From Diaphorobacter aerolatus (GTDB taxonomy: Bacteria; Pseudomonadota; Gammaproteobacteria; Burkholderiales; Burkholderiaceae_C), in contig NZ_CP060783.1 of NCBI RefSeq assembly GCF_014489535.1, positions 1-64,000 of the forward strand: a stretch of DNA of 64,000 bases, in the 5' to 3' direction. The position numbers and the translations under genes were made by a program. The notes beneath the pieces are model-generated. The model worked only from the letters and a program-made list of their open reading frames with translations. It ran no database searches and had not been told where the DNA came from. Shown in pieces: positions 36,641 through 48,051 of this stretch (position 1 is its first letter; the number at the start of each line of letters is the position of its first letter).

Positions 36641-37270
36641 TTACCCGGCGTGGCGCTTGAGATGGCGCAGGAACTGCTCGGACGCGAGTTCCATCGACAG
36701 CAGGTAGTCGTCCACGCGGCTGCGGAAATAGCGCCAGAAAATCAGCGTCGGAATGGCGATCATCAGGCCGAACGCGGTGTTGTAGAGCGCGATCGAGATG
36801 CCGTGCGCGAGCTGCTGCGGGTTGCCGCCCGACACCGTGCCGCCGCCGCCCTGCGAGCCGAAGATCTCGATCATGCCGACCACGGTGCCGAACAGGCCCA
36901 GCAACGGAGCGGCCGATGCAATCGTGGCCAGCGCGTTCAGGTATTTTTCGAGGCGATGCGCCACCGCGCGGCCTGTACTTTCCATGGCGCCGCGGACGTC
37001 TTCCTCGGTGGCCTGGGGCTCGCTGTTAAGCATCCGCAGCCCCGAGGCCAGCACTTCACCCATCGCCGAATTCTGGGCCAGTTGAGCCACCACGTCGGTA
37101 CCGGGCACGCCCTTGGAGGAAACCGTCATGGCCTCGTCAAGCAGCTTGGGCGGCGCAACACGCGCGGTTTTCAGGGCGATGAAACGCTCGATGATGAGCG
37201 CCAGAGCCAGGATGGAACAGGCAATCAATGGCCAGATGGGCCAGCCTGCGGCTTGTATGATCGACAGCAA
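36641..37270 (-). CDS. exbB: ExbB/TolQ/MotA-family proton channel protein
   Basis: The 209-residue protein has three predicted membrane helices with the conserved stretch ASAAPLLGLFGTVVGMIEIF. I chose a TTG start at 37270 (LLSIIQAAGWPIWPL), because caggag lies six bases upstream and the protein then begins as its relatives do; the ATG at 37324 would add 18 atypical residues. It is the first gene of the exbB-exbD-lpxK-trm112-kdsB operon and forms the channel with ExbD. Confidence 0.9.
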   Translation of the reverse strand: MLSIIQAAGWPIWPLIACSILALALIIERFIALKTARVAPPKLLDEAMTVSSKGVPGTDVVAQLAQNSAMGEVLASGLRMLNSEPQATEEDVRGAMESTGRAVAHRLEKYLNALATIASAAPLLGLFGTVVGMIEIFGSQGGGGTVSGGNPQQLAHGISIALYNTAFGLMIAIPTLIFWRYFRSRVDDYLLSMELASEQFLRHLKRHAG

Positions 37271-37633
37271 ATCTCTCTCCTGCGGAAAAGGCAGTGGGCG
37301 ATTATGGCTCAGCTCGCCGGACAAGCTACAAAAATTGCACTGCGTTGTGGTTTGGCTATCAATTTAATACAGTGAATTGCAAAAAGTCTCCCACAGTTTC
37401 TGTGGATAACTTTGTGGAGAAGTGGCATCGCACACGCCGCAAAGCTGCATGGCGTGGTGGTTTCGACAAAATGATCAAAAAATCGTCATTAAATTTTCCT
37501 TATGAATCAATGACTTGCACGATGAAATGCGCGTCCTGTGAGGCTTCTTGGCGGGTGCGTGCCTGCGGTGCGCTGACCACGCTTGCTGTGGACTACTACG
37601 AATTGTCATTTGCCCGAAAGCCAGAGCCCATCT
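37271..37633. other. Non-coding interval between exbB and xseA
   Basis: These 363 bases separate divergent genes and are distinctly A/T-richer than the surroundings. They should contain promoters for both. I can see a palindrome overlapping a DnaA box (listed separately) but no confident -35/-10 pair. The reading frames that cross the interval have poor codon statistics. Confidence 0.5.
37391..37415. promoter_or_regulatory. DnaA-box-like site with overlapping palindrome
   Basis: TGTGGATAA at 37401-37409 is the reverse complement of the strongest DnaA box, TTATCCACA. It overlaps the inverted repeat ccacag-N3-ctgtgg (37391-37405). A near copy, tgtggagaa, follows at 37413-37421. Binding by DnaA is inference. 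Confidence 0.45.
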
Positions 37634-38946
37634 ATGTTTGAGAGCCAGAATGTAGGACTGGAGCCACACGTGTGGGACGTTGGTGCATTGTGTCGCGCCA
37701 TTTCGGACGCTTTGCAGGCGCGCTTCAATCCGGTCGCGGTGCGCGGCGAAATCAGTGGGTTTTCGCGCGCTGCCAGCGGGCACTGCTATTTTTCGATCAA
37801 GGACCCGCAGGGCCAGATTCGCTGCGCGATGTTCAAGCGCGCGGCCTCGCAAATGGATTTTTCGCCGCGTGATGGAGAACTGGTCGAGGTGCGCGGCAGA
37901 CTCGGCGTCTACGAGGCACGCGGCGATCTGCAACTGGTGGTCGAGAGCATGCAGCGCGCGGGCAGGGGGCGCTGTTCGAGCAGTTCCTGCGGCTCAAGGC
38001 CAGGCTCGAAGCGGAAGGCCTGTTCGACGGCGCTCGCAAGCGGGAATTGCCGATCTTTCCGCGCGCCATCGGTGTCGTCACCTCGCCCGGCGCGGCCGCC
38101 TGGCACGACGTGATGACCGCGCTCAAGCGGCGCGTGCCGCATATTCCCGTGGTGATGGTGCCGGCGCTGGTGCAGGGCGCACAGGCCCCGCAGTCCATCG
38201 CGCGGGCGCTCGATGCGCTGTATGCGCTCTCGGGCGAGGCGGCACACGCGCATGGAATTCCTCGCGTCGACGTCATATTGCTGGTGCGTGGTGGCGGCTC
38301 GATCGAGGATTTATGGGCCTTCAATGACGAGCAATTGGCGCGCACCATCGTCCAAAGCCCGGTGCCGCTGGTGAGCGGCGTGGGGCACGAGACCGACTTC
38401 ACGATTGCCGATTTCTGCGCGGACCTGCGCGCGCCGACGCCGACTGCCGCCGCCGAACTCGTCGCCCAGCCGCGCGAGGTGTGGCTTGGCGCGCTTGCAT
38501 TGATGCACGAGCGCCTGAGCGAGGGTGTCGAGCGCCAGCTTGATCGCCATGCCCAGCGGCTTGACCTGGCGGCACGGCAGATCAGCCGTCCGTCCAATCT
38601 GGTCGCACGGCAGCGGCTCGATCTGCTCGCGCGCGCCCAGCGATTGCGCCATGCCGTGCAGCAGCAGGTCCATCGCGGGGACCGGCGGCTCGAGCAAATC
38701 CGCTCCGCCTTGCCCAGATCGGTCGAGCGCTCTCAGGCGCAGCTCCTGCAACGCCTTGAGCGCGCCACGACACGGCTGGAACTGCTCAATCCGCAGCATG
38801 TTCTGGCGCGCGGCTATGCGTTGCTCACCAACGAGGACGGGCAGGCGGTGGTGAGCGTGGACCAGGCTCCGGCGGGCTCGGCGCTGCGAGCCACGGTGTC
38901 CGATGGAACGCTCGACGTCGTAGTGACCCCGCCGAGGTTGCTGTGA
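37634..38946 (+). CDS. xseA: Exodeoxyribonuclease VII large subunit, one frameshift
   Basis: XseA, with XseB, degrades single-stranded DNA into short oligonucleotides. The repaired protein is about 437 residues (family about 400-460). It has an N-terminal OB fold (VRGEISGFSRAASGHCYFSI), the catalytic core (PRAIGVVTSPGAAAWHDVMT, then GGGSIEDLWAFNDEQLAR and SGVGHETDFTIADF) and a C-terminal coiled coil. The frame breaks at about 37961-37969; one extra base gives GALFEQFLRLKARLEAEGL. xseB is not in the window. It is divergent from exbB. Confidence 0.9.
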
Positions 38947-39114
38947 TCGCAGGGCGCGGGCCTGAGGCTCGCCGACGGCTTGCCCGCGTGTAAGTCGATG
39001 GCGCATCCATTCCCGTTTTCCGTCGCAGGGTTGTTTCAACTCCTACAATGACCCAGGACTCTCACGGGCTCACCAAAGACAGCCCGATTCACTTCAACCC
39101 ACGAGGAAACCATC

Positions 39115-39696
39115 ATGGAACGCACTCTTCCACCGCTGCCCTATGCAATCGACGCCCTTGCTCCTGAATACAGCAAGGAAACGATGGAATACCACTATGG
39201 CAAGCATCACAAGGCATACGTGGACAAGCTCAATGAGCTGCAAAAAGGCACGGAATTCGAGAACATGGAACTCGAAGACGTGATCAAGAAGGCTTCGGGC
39301 GGCATCTACAACCAGGCCGCACAGATCTGGAACCACACCTTCTTCTGGAACTGCATGGCTCCCGAAGGCGGCGGCGAACCCACAGGCGCTCTGGCCGACG
39401 CCATCAACAAGAAGTGGGGCAGCCTTGCCGACTTCAAGAAGGCATTCGTCACCTCCGCCGTGGGCAATTTCGGCTCTGGCTGGACCTTCCTCGTGAAGAA
39501 GGCCGACGGTTCGGTCGACATCGTCAACATGGGCGCCGCAGGCAATCCGCTGACGACCGGCGACAAGGCCGTGTTGACCGTGGACGTCTGGGAACACGCC
39601 TACTACATCGACTACCGCAACCTGCGCCAGAAATTCGTCGAAACCTTTTTCGACAAGCTGGTCAACTGGAAGTTTGCCGAGAAGAACTTCGCCTGA
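39115..39696 (+). CDS. sodB: Superoxide dismutase, Fe/Mn family (Fe type)
   Basis: SodB converts superoxide to hydrogen peroxide and oxygen. The 193-residue protein contains EYHYGKHHKAYVDKLN, IWNHTFFWNCMAP and the family signature DVWEHAYYIDYRN, which carry the metal-ligand His and Asp residues. Its length and the YGKHHKAY segment resemble iron-type enzymes. There is no signal peptide. An intrinsic terminator follows. Confidence 0.95.
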   Translation: MERTLPPLPYAIDALAPEYSKETMEYHYGKHHKAYVDKLNELQKGTEFENMELEDVIKKASGGIYNQAAQIWNHTFFWNCMAPEGGGEPTGALADAINKKWGSLADFKKAFVTSAVGNFGSGWTFLVKKADGSVDIVNMGAAGNPLTTGDKAVLTVDVWEHAYYIDYRNLRQKFVETFFDKLVNWKFAEKNFA

Positions 39697-39720
39697 TTGA
39701 TGGATTGATTCTTGAGGCTT

Positions 39721-39766
39721 CAACAAAGGCCGGAGTCGCGATGCGCGGCGTCCGGCCTTTTTGTTG
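39721..39766. terminator. Intrinsic terminator after sodB, usable on both strands
   Basis: The arms caacaaaggccgga and tccggcctttttgttg pair almost fully, and a T tract follows on the plus strand with an A tract on the other side. It lies between the convergent sodB and lysR-type genes. Confidence 0.88.
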
Positions 39767-39777
39767 CCCGGTTGCAC

Positions 39778-40704
39778 TCAGTCGGAAGTCTTTGCAGTAC
39801 GCGCCTGTAGCAGTGCCATCAGCGCTCGCAGCGCGGGTGGCAGATGCCGCCTGCTGGGATAGTAGAGATAAAAGCCCTCGGTCGGCGGACACCAGTCGGC
39901 GAGCGCGCATTCGAGCCTGCCGTCCGCGAGCGCCTTGCTCACCATGTCTTCATAGACATACGCAAGCCCGACGCCAGCGAGCGCGGCTTGCACGATCATC
40001 ACGTCGTCGTCGAGCCGGAGCGGGCCGTTCACCTGAACCTCGAGCCTGCGGCCCTGCTTGCTGAACTCCCAATGATAGGTCGCGCCGCCAGAAAAGCTGC
40101 GGTTGATGCAGGCGTGCGACTTCAAATCCTCGGGCAGCTCTGGTTTGCCCGAGCGCGCGAAATACGCGGGCGTGCCGACGACGATGAAGCGCGGCACGGG
40201 TTGCAGGGGCAGGGCGATCATGCCATCGGCCAGGCGCTCGCCGAAACGGATACCGGCGTCGAAGCCACCCTGCACGATGTCGACGAGACGGTCGTCGGTC
40301 GCGATCTCCAGTTCCACCTCGGGGCACTGTTCGTGGAACGCTGCAAGCACCGGAGCGAGCACGATGCGCGCGGCCTGGCGCGGCACGTTCAGGCGCAGCT
40401 TGCCCGTGGGCGCAGCGCCCATGCTGCGCGCTTCCTGTAGCGCGAGGTGCATGTCGCCAATCGCGGGCGACAGGCGCTCGAGCAGCACCTGTCCGGCCTC
40501 GGTCGGTGTGACGCTGCGGGTCGTGCGATGCAGCAGTCGCAATTGCAGTGTGGCTTCGAGCTGCGTCAGACCATGGCTCAGCGCCGAGGCAGTTACCCCG
40601 AGTTCGCGCGCGGCGGCGCTGAAGCTGCGGTGCTGGGCCACCTTGGCGAATGCGGCGAGCGCGTCGAGGCTGGGTGACTGGGAGCCAGAGCGGGTTGAGG
40701 GCAT
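39778..40704 (-). CDS. LysR-family transcriptional regulator
   Basis: The 308-residue protein has the N-terminal LysR helix-turn-helix ([20 protein letters not shown], then [20 protein letters not shown]) and a ligand-binding domain that opens with [20 protein letters not shown]. It is divergent from an aldo/keto reductase gene with 107 bases between, so that gene is its likely target. The effector is unknown. It resembles the large subgroup (DsdC/CrgA-like) that commonly regulates neighbouring oxidoreductases. Confidence 0.9.
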   Translation of the reverse strand: MPSTRSGSQSPSLDALAAFAKVAQHRSFSAAARELGVTASALSHGLTQLEATLQLRLLHRTTRSVTPTEAGQVLLERLSPAIGDMHLALQEARSMGAAPTGKLRLNVPRQAARIVLAPVLAAFHEQCPEVELEIATDDRLVDIVQGGFDAGIRFGERLADGMIALPLQPVPRFIVVGTPAYFARSGKPELPEDLKSHACINRSFSGGATYHWEFSKQGRRLEVQVNGPLRLDDDVMIVQAALAGVGLAYVYEDMVSKALADGRLECALADWCPPTEGFYLYYPSRRHLPPALRALMALLQARTAKTSD

Positions 40705-40715
40705 TTGTGAAAATG

Positions 40716-40725
40716 ACTCATGAGT
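40716..40725. promoter_or_regulatory. Palindrome in the lysR/aldo-keto reductase intergenic region
   Basis: actcatgagt is a perfect ten-base palindrome 11 bases upstream of the lysR-type start. It is a candidate autoregulatory site. It does not contain the standard T-N11-A motif in an obvious way. Confidence 0.35.
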
Positions 40726-40811
40726 TATTTGAGCATTACACGGATTATCAATCTGAAAGCCGGGGCGCAGACTATGGTTCTTTCTCCATCACCAGCAACA
40801 AGGAAACAGAC

Positions 40812-41818
<1,007 letters not shown>

Positions 41819-41839
41819 GTGCCGGCGCGTAGTCCGCGT

Positions 41840-41881
41840 CCGCCTTGCATGCCTTGCGCTGCAAGGCGGCGCGGGCTTTTT
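41840..41881 (+). terminator. Probable terminator after the aldo/keto reductase gene
   Basis: The arms ccgccttgc and gcaaggcgg form a nine-pair stem and a short T tract follows a few bases later. The offset T tract makes efficiency uncertain. Confidence 0.5.
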
Positions 41882-42104
41882 CGTTGGGCTGGTGAGGTGG
41901 ATTCACCTGCAAGTCTTGTATAAGACCTGAAAAACAGCGACAATCTTCCCGCGTGATTCCGCATCGTGATATTGCGTTGCACAATGATTTCACTGATCGG
42001 TGAAGTGGTGCGCGTAATCTTCCGTCGGAACCCTGAATGTCAGCGACAGGCGTCACAAATGCCTGTCAGCATCCAGCATCCTGTTTCGCCAACTGAAAGA
42101 GACA

Positions 42105-44333
42105 ATGACTTCGAAAATCATCTACACCCTGACCGATGAAGCGCCACGACTTGCCACCGCGTCGTTCCTGCCCATCGTTCGCGGTTTTGCGTCCAACGCC
42201 GGTATTGAAGTCGCCGATAGCGACATTTCCGTGGCAGCCCGCATTCTGGGTGAGTTCCCGGAGCAACTGACGCAAGAGCAGCGCGTTCCGAACAATCTGG
42301 CCGAACTCGGCAAGCTCACGCTGACGCCCGACGCCAACATCATCAAGCTGCCCAATATTTCCGCCTCGGTGGGCCAGTTGCAGGACGCCATCAGGGAATT
42401 GCAGGCCAAGGGCTACAACATTCCCGACTATCCGGAAAATCCGCAGACCGATGCCGAAAAGGACATCAAGGCGCGCTATTCGCGCTGCATCGGCTCCGCC
42501 GTGAATCCGGTTCTGCGCGAAGGCAACTCGGACCGCCGCGCGCCTGCCGCCGTCAAGAACTACGCCAGGAAACATCCGCATTCCATGGGCGAATGGAAGC
42601 AGTGGTCGCAGACGCATGTCTCCCACATGGATCACGGCGACTTCTATCACGGCGAAAAGTCGATGACGCTCGACAAGGCATGCGACGTCAAGATGGAACT
42701 GGTCACCAAGAGCGGCAAGACCGTGGTCCTGAAGCCCAAGGTGGCGCTCAAGGCCGGCGAAGTCATCGACTCGATGTTCATGAGCAAGAAGGCGCTCGTG
42801 GAGTTCTACGAGCAGGAACTTGAAGACTGCCGCCAGTCGGGCATCCTGTTCTCGCTGCACGTGAAGGCCACGATGATGAAGGTCTCGCACCCCATCGTGT
42901 TCGGTCACTGCGTGCGTATCTATTACAAGGATGCGTTCGAAAAGCACGCCAAGCTGTTCGATGAACTGGGCGTGAACGTGAACAACGGCATGGCCAATCT
43001 GTTCGAGAAGATCGAGACGCTGCCCGCATCGGTGCGCGAGGAAATCATCCGCGACCTGCACAAGTGCCAGGAACATCGCCCGGCTCTTGCGATGGTCGAT
43101 TCCGCCAAGGGCATCACCAATTTCCATTCGCCCAACGACGTGATCGTGGACGCTTCCATGCCCGCGATGATCCGCCAGGGCGGCAAGATGTGGGGCGCCG
43201 ACGGCAAGCCTTACGACTGCAAGGCCGTGATGCCCGAATCCACGTTCGCTCGCATCTATCAGGAGATGATCAACTTCTGCAAGTGGCATGGCAACTTCGA
43301 CCCGAAGACCATGGGCACCGTGCCGAATGTGGGCCTGATGGCGCAGAAGGCCGAAGAGTACGGCTCGCACGACAAGACCTTCGAGATCGAGGAAGACGGC
43401 GTCGCCAACATCGTCGATCTGGCGACCGGCGAAGTGCTGATGAGCCAGAACGTGGAGCAGGGCGACATCTGGCGCATGTGCCAGGTCAAGGACGCGCCGA
43501 TCCGCGACTGGGTGAAGCTGGCGGTCACGCGTGCACGCAACTCGGGCATGCCGGCCGTGTTCTGGCTTGACCCCTATCGTCCGCACGAAGCCGAACTGAT
43601 CAAGAAGGTGCAGAAATACCTCAAGGATTACGACACCAACGGCCTCGAGATCCTCATCCTGTCGCAAGTGCGCGCCATGCGCTACACGCTCGAGCGCGCG
43701 GCGCGGGGCCTGGACACCATCTCGGTGACCGGCAACATCCTGCGTGACTATCTGACCGACCTGTTCCCGATCCTGGAACTCGGCACCTCGGCCAAGATGC
43801 TGTCGATCGTGCCCCTGATGGAGGGCGGCGGCCTGTACGAGACCGGTGCCGGTGGCTCGGCTCCGAAGCACGTCGAGCAACTCGTCGAGGAAAACCACCT
43901 GCGCTGGGATTCGTTGGGCGAATTCCTCGCGCTCGCGGTGTCGCTCGAAGAAGAGGGCATCAAGACCAAGAACGACAAGGCCAAGCTGCTTGCCAAGACG
44001 CTGGATCAGGCCACCGGCAAGCTGCTCGACGAAAACAAGTCGCCGTCGCGCCGCACGGGTGAACTCGACAACCGCGGCAGCCAGTTCTACATCGCTCTGT
44101 ACTGGGCACAGGCGCTGGCCGCCCAGACCGAAGACAAGGAACTGGCCGCCAAGTTCGGCCCGATTGCCAAGGAACTGAGCGACAACGAGCAAAAGATCGT
44201 GGGCGAACTCAAGGCCGTGCAGGGCAAGGCGGTCGACATCGGCGGCTACTTCCAGCCCGACCTCGCCAAGCTCGACGCCGTGATGCGCCCGAGCGCCACG
44301 TTCAACGCCGTGGTCGACAAGCTCGCGGCATGA
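42105..44333 (+). CDS. Isocitrate dehydrogenase (NADP+), monomeric type
   Basis: This 742-residue enzyme converts isocitrate to 2-oxoglutarate with NADP+. Its size and the segments [34 protein letters not shown] and [20 protein letters not shown] are those of the monomeric ICDH family, unrelated in sequence to the 419-residue dimeric enzyme encoded at 49137. The ATG has aaagaga eight bases upstream. It is a single-gene unit followed by a terminator. Having both types in one genome is known in several proteobacteria. Confidence 0.95.
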   Translation: MTSKIIYTLTDEAPRLATASFLPIVRGFASNAGIEVADSDISVAARILGEFPEQLTQEQRVPNNLAELGKLTLTPDANIIKLPNISASVGQLQDAIRELQAKGYNIPDYPENPQTDAEKDIKARYSRCIGSAVNPVLREGNSDRRAPAAVKNYARKHPHSMGEWKQWSQTHVSHMDHGDFYHGEKSMTLDKACDVKMELVTKSGKTVVLKPKVALKAGEVIDSMFMSKKALVEFYEQELEDCRQSGILFSLHVKATMMKVSHPIVFGHCVRIYYKDAFEKHAKLFDELGVNVNNGMANLFEKIETLPASVREEIIRDLHKCQEHRPALAMVDSAKGITNFHSPNDVIVDASMPAMIRQGGKMWGADGKPYDCKAVMPESTFARIYQEMINFCKWHGNFDPKTMGTVPNVGLMAQKAEEYGSHDKTFEIEEDGVANIVDLATGEVLMSQNVEQGDIWRMCQVKDAPIRDWVKLAVTRARNSGMPAVFWLDPYRPHEAELIKKVQKYLKDYDTNGLEILILSQVRAMRYTLERAARGLDTISVTGNILRDYLTDLFPILELGTSAKMLSIVPLMEGGGLYETGAGGSAPKHVEQLVEENHLRWDSLGEFLALAVSLEEEGIKTKNDKAKLLAKTLDQATGKLLDENKSPSRRTGELDNRGSQFYIALYWAQALAAQTEDKELAAKFGPIAKELSDNEQKIVGELKAVQGKAVDIGGYFQPDLAKLDAVMRPSATFNAVVDKLAA

Positions 44334-44660
44334 TGCTGCGGTGATCGCTGCGTCACGGTGCAGCGATCCGCCCCATGACGATGAAAAGCCCGCCGGGGTT
44401 CATGCCGGGGCGGGCTTTGTCATCTTCTGGGACGCAGCTTGCGCGGTTTCAATCATTGGAAAATGGTCTTGGCATTTGCCAGTCGCGCCCACACAATGTG
44501 CAAATTCGGTAGATTGGTAGGTTTTGGTTGCCTGATCACATTAAATGTTGCGTTATGTAATTGAATTGCGTGCATTTGTAGCAATGACGTAATCGGCGCA
44601 AGATTTTTAAGATTTCTATGGCACGATAAACCGGGATACACGTGTTAAACCTTGAATTCC
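44334..44660 (+). other. Non-coding interval after the monomeric isocitrate dehydrogenase gene
   Basis: The first part holds a hairpin with nine-base arms (gatcgctgc and gcagcgatc, 44343-44368) and then the terminator at 44385. The last 200 bases are strikingly A/T-rich for this genome and probably contain the promoter of the zinc-ribbon cluster, but I cannot fix a -35/-10 pair. Confidence 0.5.
44385..44418 (+). terminator. Intrinsic terminator of the monomeric isocitrate dehydrogenase gene
   Basis: The arms aaagcccgcc and ggcgggcttt are perfectly complementary around a 14-base loop. The T tract is short (the stem ends in TTT), so it may be moderately strong. Confidence 0.75.
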
Positions 44661-45697
44661 ATGAATTGTCCTGCCTGCGGTCATCCGCTTTCTTCAGGGC
44701 CAGGTTCTGCAACAAGTGCGGCACGCTGGTTTCCCAGGTTCCCAACGATGAGGTGACCGTCCCCGTTTATTCGGTCGATGAAGTGAAGGCGGCTTCCGCT
44801 TCCGTGCCTTCGTCTGCCTCTGACATCGCGATGGTGGACTGCCCCGAGTGCGGCAAGGCCGTCAAGCCCGGCGTGCGGTTCTGCACCGGCTGTGGCAGTG
44901 CCATTCCCGTGCCCGGCCCTGCATCTACGGCAACGGCGACAGGCTTTGCCGACACCGAACCCGGCGTGTTGCCGCCCTTGTCCAATACGGTGAGCGAGGT
45001 GGACCTGAGCCTCGGGTTTGACGATGACCGGCCGCCCGTGATCGAGCGTTCGGTGATCGATTCGCTGCCCCTGCATCCGGTGCAGCGCGGCATGCCCGAT
45101 TTTGAACTGCCCGAACCGCGCCAATTGCCCGAGCGTGCCGCACGTCCCGCCAAGAACCATGTGCCACGTACGTCGGAACCAGTGAGCTTCGAGGCACTCG
45201 ACGCATTCGATGAAACGGCTGGCCAGGCGTCTGGCAGCAACCTCAAGTGGCTGGCCGTGGCGGCGCTTGCCGTGCTGGTGGTAGGAGGCGCAGGCTGGTA
45301 CGGCTATCAGCAGTTTGGCAATGACAGCTCCAGGATCGTGGCAACGCCCGCTGCCGATGCGCAGCCGGCGCAGGACGGCGTCGCCGACGGCGAAGCCGTC
45401 GTTCCCGCTGCGAATACCGGGGCAGCCGACACCGCCACTCAGGCCATCGAGACGGCGCCTCCTTCGGCGACCGCCGCAGAGAATGGCGCGGCCCTTGTTC
45501 CCACCGCGGTGGTGGCGCCGGAAGTGGTGAGCGCGCAGACTGCTGCGCCCGAAGCGGCGGCGTCCGACCAACCCGTTCCAGTCACCGTGCCGCCGGTGCG
45601 CGTGCTGCAGGATTCTGCCGGCATGAGCTCCGGCGGAGTCAATGCTTCCGCGCGTGAGCGCCAGCGAAACAAGAGCCTCAACAGTCTTCTGGATTGA
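44661..45697 (+). CDS. Zinc-ribbon membrane protein, one frameshift
   Basis: The repaired protein is about 345 residues. It begins MNCPACGHPLSSG and, after restoring one G in the run 44697-44699, continues ARFCNKCG, a first zinc ribbon. A second ribbon reads CPECGKAVKPGVRFCTGCG at about residues 64-82. A proline-rich linker, one membrane helix (LKWLAVAALAVLVVGGAGWY) and a long Ala/Pro/Thr-rich tail ending in RNKSLNSLLD follow. The ribbons would face the cytoplasm if the helix runs in to out. I do not recognise a characterised family. It is 49 bases from a lipoprotein gene and precedes a second zinc-ribbon membrane protein. Confidence 0.75.
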
Positions 45698-45746
45698 GTT
45701 TTCTCAACCGGTTTTTCATCACAACACCATTGAGCAGGAATAGAAA

Positions 45747-46424
45747 ATGAAGCGTTTCAATCTCGCATTTGTCGCCATCGCAGCCGCCGTGCTGACGGGC
45801 TGTGCAACGGGGCCGAACTCGACGGCGGCATGTTCCGATCCGAAGAATACCGATCCCGCGTGCGTCAAGTCGGAAGCCGGGCAGAAGGCCAGGGCGGATC
45901 AGGAAGCGCAACAGCAGCAGCAGACCGAAGCCGAATCCATTGCACGTTTCGACGCGCTGCAAAAACAGCTCGACGAAGAAGTCAAGGATGCCGAGGTCAG
46001 CATCGAGGCGGCCGTCCAGGCCTCCGCGACGCTGCCTAAGGCGCAAAGGGCGCGCAACACGTCGGTGCTCACCACACGTGTTCCTGTCACCGACAGCCAG
46101 TCACCGCGCGTGGCCGATCTGACCGTGCTGGACACCGTCAGCATCGAGCTTCCCACTGCCGGCAAGAAAAAGCGCGGCTATGTGAACAGCATGAACGCCG
46201 TGAAGGCGCTCGCAACGCGTATCGCGGACAGCCGTGGCGGCGCGACGATTCTGGTGGAGCAGTCTTCGGCAGACGTGCGCGGACGCAAGGTCAACACCAG
46301 CGAAGGCGAGTCCCAGACCAAGGAAGGCAATGCCCTGACCGTGCGCAAGTCGGTGAACCCGGACGTGCCGCGCGGCATCGAGCGCTACACCATCAAGGCT
46401 GGCGACCTGCAAAAGCGTCCCTGA
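45747..46424 (+). CDS. Putative lipoprotein between two zinc-ribbon proteins
   Basis: The 225-residue protein has a lipoprotein signal with lipobox VLTGC (Cys19). A Gln/Glu-rich coiled-coil stretch follows (KARADQEAQQQQQTEAESIA, then LQKQLDEEVKDAEVSIEAAV). The C-terminal half (VADLTVLDTVSIELPTAGKK, then KALATRIADSRGGATILVEQ) looks like a folded domain I cannot assign. The ribosome site aggaatag is well placed. Its membrane target is not clear; residues after the Cys are AT, not the Asp that favours inner-membrane retention, so the outer membrane is likelier. Confidence 0.75.
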   Translation: MKRFNLAFVAIAAAVLTGCATGPNSTAACSDPKNTDPACVKSEAGQKARADQEAQQQQQTEAESIARFDALQKQLDEEVKDAEVSIEAAVQASATLPKAQRARNTSVLTTRVPVTDSQSPRVADLTVLDTVSIELPTAGKKKRGYVNSMNAVKALATRIADSRGGATILVEQSSADVRGRKVNTSEGESQTKEGNALTVRKSVNPDVPRGIERYTIKAGDLQKRP

Positions 46425-46509
46425 GTCCGGGCACTGAGTCCTGAGTTCATTGCCGTCGCGCGCCCGTGCCGGGCGCGCCTCACCGATCCCCGCAACTACG
46501 ACTGAAGCC

Positions 46510-47930
46510 ATGAAAGATACCCACTACAAATCGATTGACTTTGGCGCACTTGCGCGGGCTGGCGAGGGCTGACCCAATGGCGCGCGCTGGCCATGGGCTT
46601 TATGACCGCGCTGGTGTGCGGTTTTCTTTTTTGGCTGATGCAGGTTTCGATGCTGCGCATCGGTGGCCTGATCGGCGTGATCCTGATGGTGTTGCTCGCC
46701 ATCGCGACGTTCGTCGTTTGGTCCGGTGGTTTTTCGGCGGTTGGCGTGCTGCTCATGGACAAGGCGCGCGGGCTGTCTCCGCGCAGCATCGGCGACGCCG
46801 CGATGTTCGGCCTGGCATCCGTGCCCAAGTTCCTGTTGCTGGGCGTGCTGGTGTTTGTGGCGGTGCTCGGATTCATGCTGGTTGCCGCGCTGCTGTATTT
46901 CATCTGCAAGATTCCGTTCCTCGGCGCCCTATTGGCGTTCGTGGTGCATCCGGTGCTGGTGCTGATTGCGGCGGCGGCCATCATCGGCTGCATCTGGGTG
47001 GTTTTTCCGCTGTTCGCGCCGGCCGTGTGGAGCGGGCTCAGCTTCAGGCAGGCGTTGTCCAGCGTGTTTGCGATTGCACGCACGCGGCTTGTGGAAGTGG
47101 TGCTGATGATGATGGTGCTCTACATCATCATCGTAGTGATCTGCATGCTGGTCATGTCGGGTCTGTTTCCGGCGATCACTTCGCTCACCGGTCTTGCTTC
47201 CAGCATCATGGGCGGCGGCGCGGGCTACGGTGCCTATGGCGGCATGGGCGCGGCGATGAGCGTGTTCAGCAGTTCCTCGATGATCGGCGCGATGCTGGGC
47301 GTCAGCGTTCTTGGCGGACTGGTGTTCGCGCTGCTTGCGCTCGTGAGCTTGATGGGCATGAATCTTCTGTATCTGCAGGTCTCGTCGGGCCTTGACGCCG
47401 CTGGGACCGAGAGCGATCTCGAGGACGCGTTCGGTGCCATGAAGGACAAGGCGCGCGAAGCCGCCGACAAGGCCAGGGGCGTTGCGGAGCGCGCCAAACA
47501 GGCGGCCACAGACCGCGCGCAGATCAATGCAGATCGCGCTCAAGCCAATGCGGCTGCGCGCGCCGAAGCGGTGTACGAGCAAACCAGGCTCGAGGAAGAA
47601 GAGACGCAGCAACCCCTGCCCGAACAGGAAGAGCTGCGCCGCGAGGCCGCCGAGCGCGAGGCCAGAGAAGCCCAGGCGCGCGCCGATGCACAGCGTCAGG
47701 CGGCAGCCAGTGCTGCGGCGCAGGCGACGGCTCCAGCGCCCCTTCCTCCGGCTGCGGCTTCATCGACCTCCGCAGGCGCAGCCGCGCTGGCCGGTCTGGT
47801 GACAGGCGCAGCGACCAGCGCTGGCGCTGAGCCGCCTGCGCCGTCGGCTCCGACCAAGCTGTGCAAGGCCTGCGGTCACGTGCTGGGCACGGGCGACATG
47901 TTCTGTGAGAACTGCGGCGCCAAGCAATAA
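46510..47930 (+). CDS. Polytopic membrane protein with C-terminal zinc ribbon, one frameshift
   Basis: The repaired protein is about 473 residues. It starts MKDTHYKSIDFGALARAG; one extra G in the run 46566-46568 continues EGLTQWRALAMGFMTALVCG. Six or so membrane helices occupy residues 25-290. A long Ala/Glu/Arg/Gln helical stretch (AKQAATDRAQINADRAQANA) follows, then an Ala/Pro-rich linker and a C-terminal zinc ribbon CKACGHVLGTGDMFCENCG. I do not recognise the family. The terminal ribbon resembles the ribbons of the protein encoded at 44661, suggesting the two act together. Confidence 0.72.
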
Positions 47931-47949
47931 ACAGACAATCAACAGATGC

Positions 47950-47983
47950 GCGGCGTTTGGGCTCGTCAAGACTCAAACGCCGC
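47950..47983. terminator. Hairpin between the convergent zinc-ribbon and DUF192 genes
   Basis: The arms gcggcgtttg and caaacgccgc are perfectly complementary with a 14-base loop. No T tract follows on either strand, so it may be a weak bidirectional terminator. Confidence 0.5.
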
Positions 47984-48051
47984 CCCTGCTGCATCGTGGC
48001 CAGGGACGGCCCCGATGCAGGAAATCAAATTCTTTTGGGGAGCAGGGGCTG

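Noticed and set aside
37501-37633. Open frame extending xseA upstream to 37583
   Set aside because: The additional residues do not resemble XseA N-termini, and the ATG at 37634 fits the family start.
42066-44192. A 708-codon open frame opposite the monomeric isocitrate dehydrogenase gene
   Set aside because: Antisense shadow with a His/Arg/Leu-rich product. The plus-strand protein is well conserved.
44343-44368. A nine-base-arm hairpin just after the monomeric isocitrate dehydrogenase gene
   Set aside because: It has no T tract and the next hairpin (44385) is the better terminator. I mention it only within the intergenic entry.
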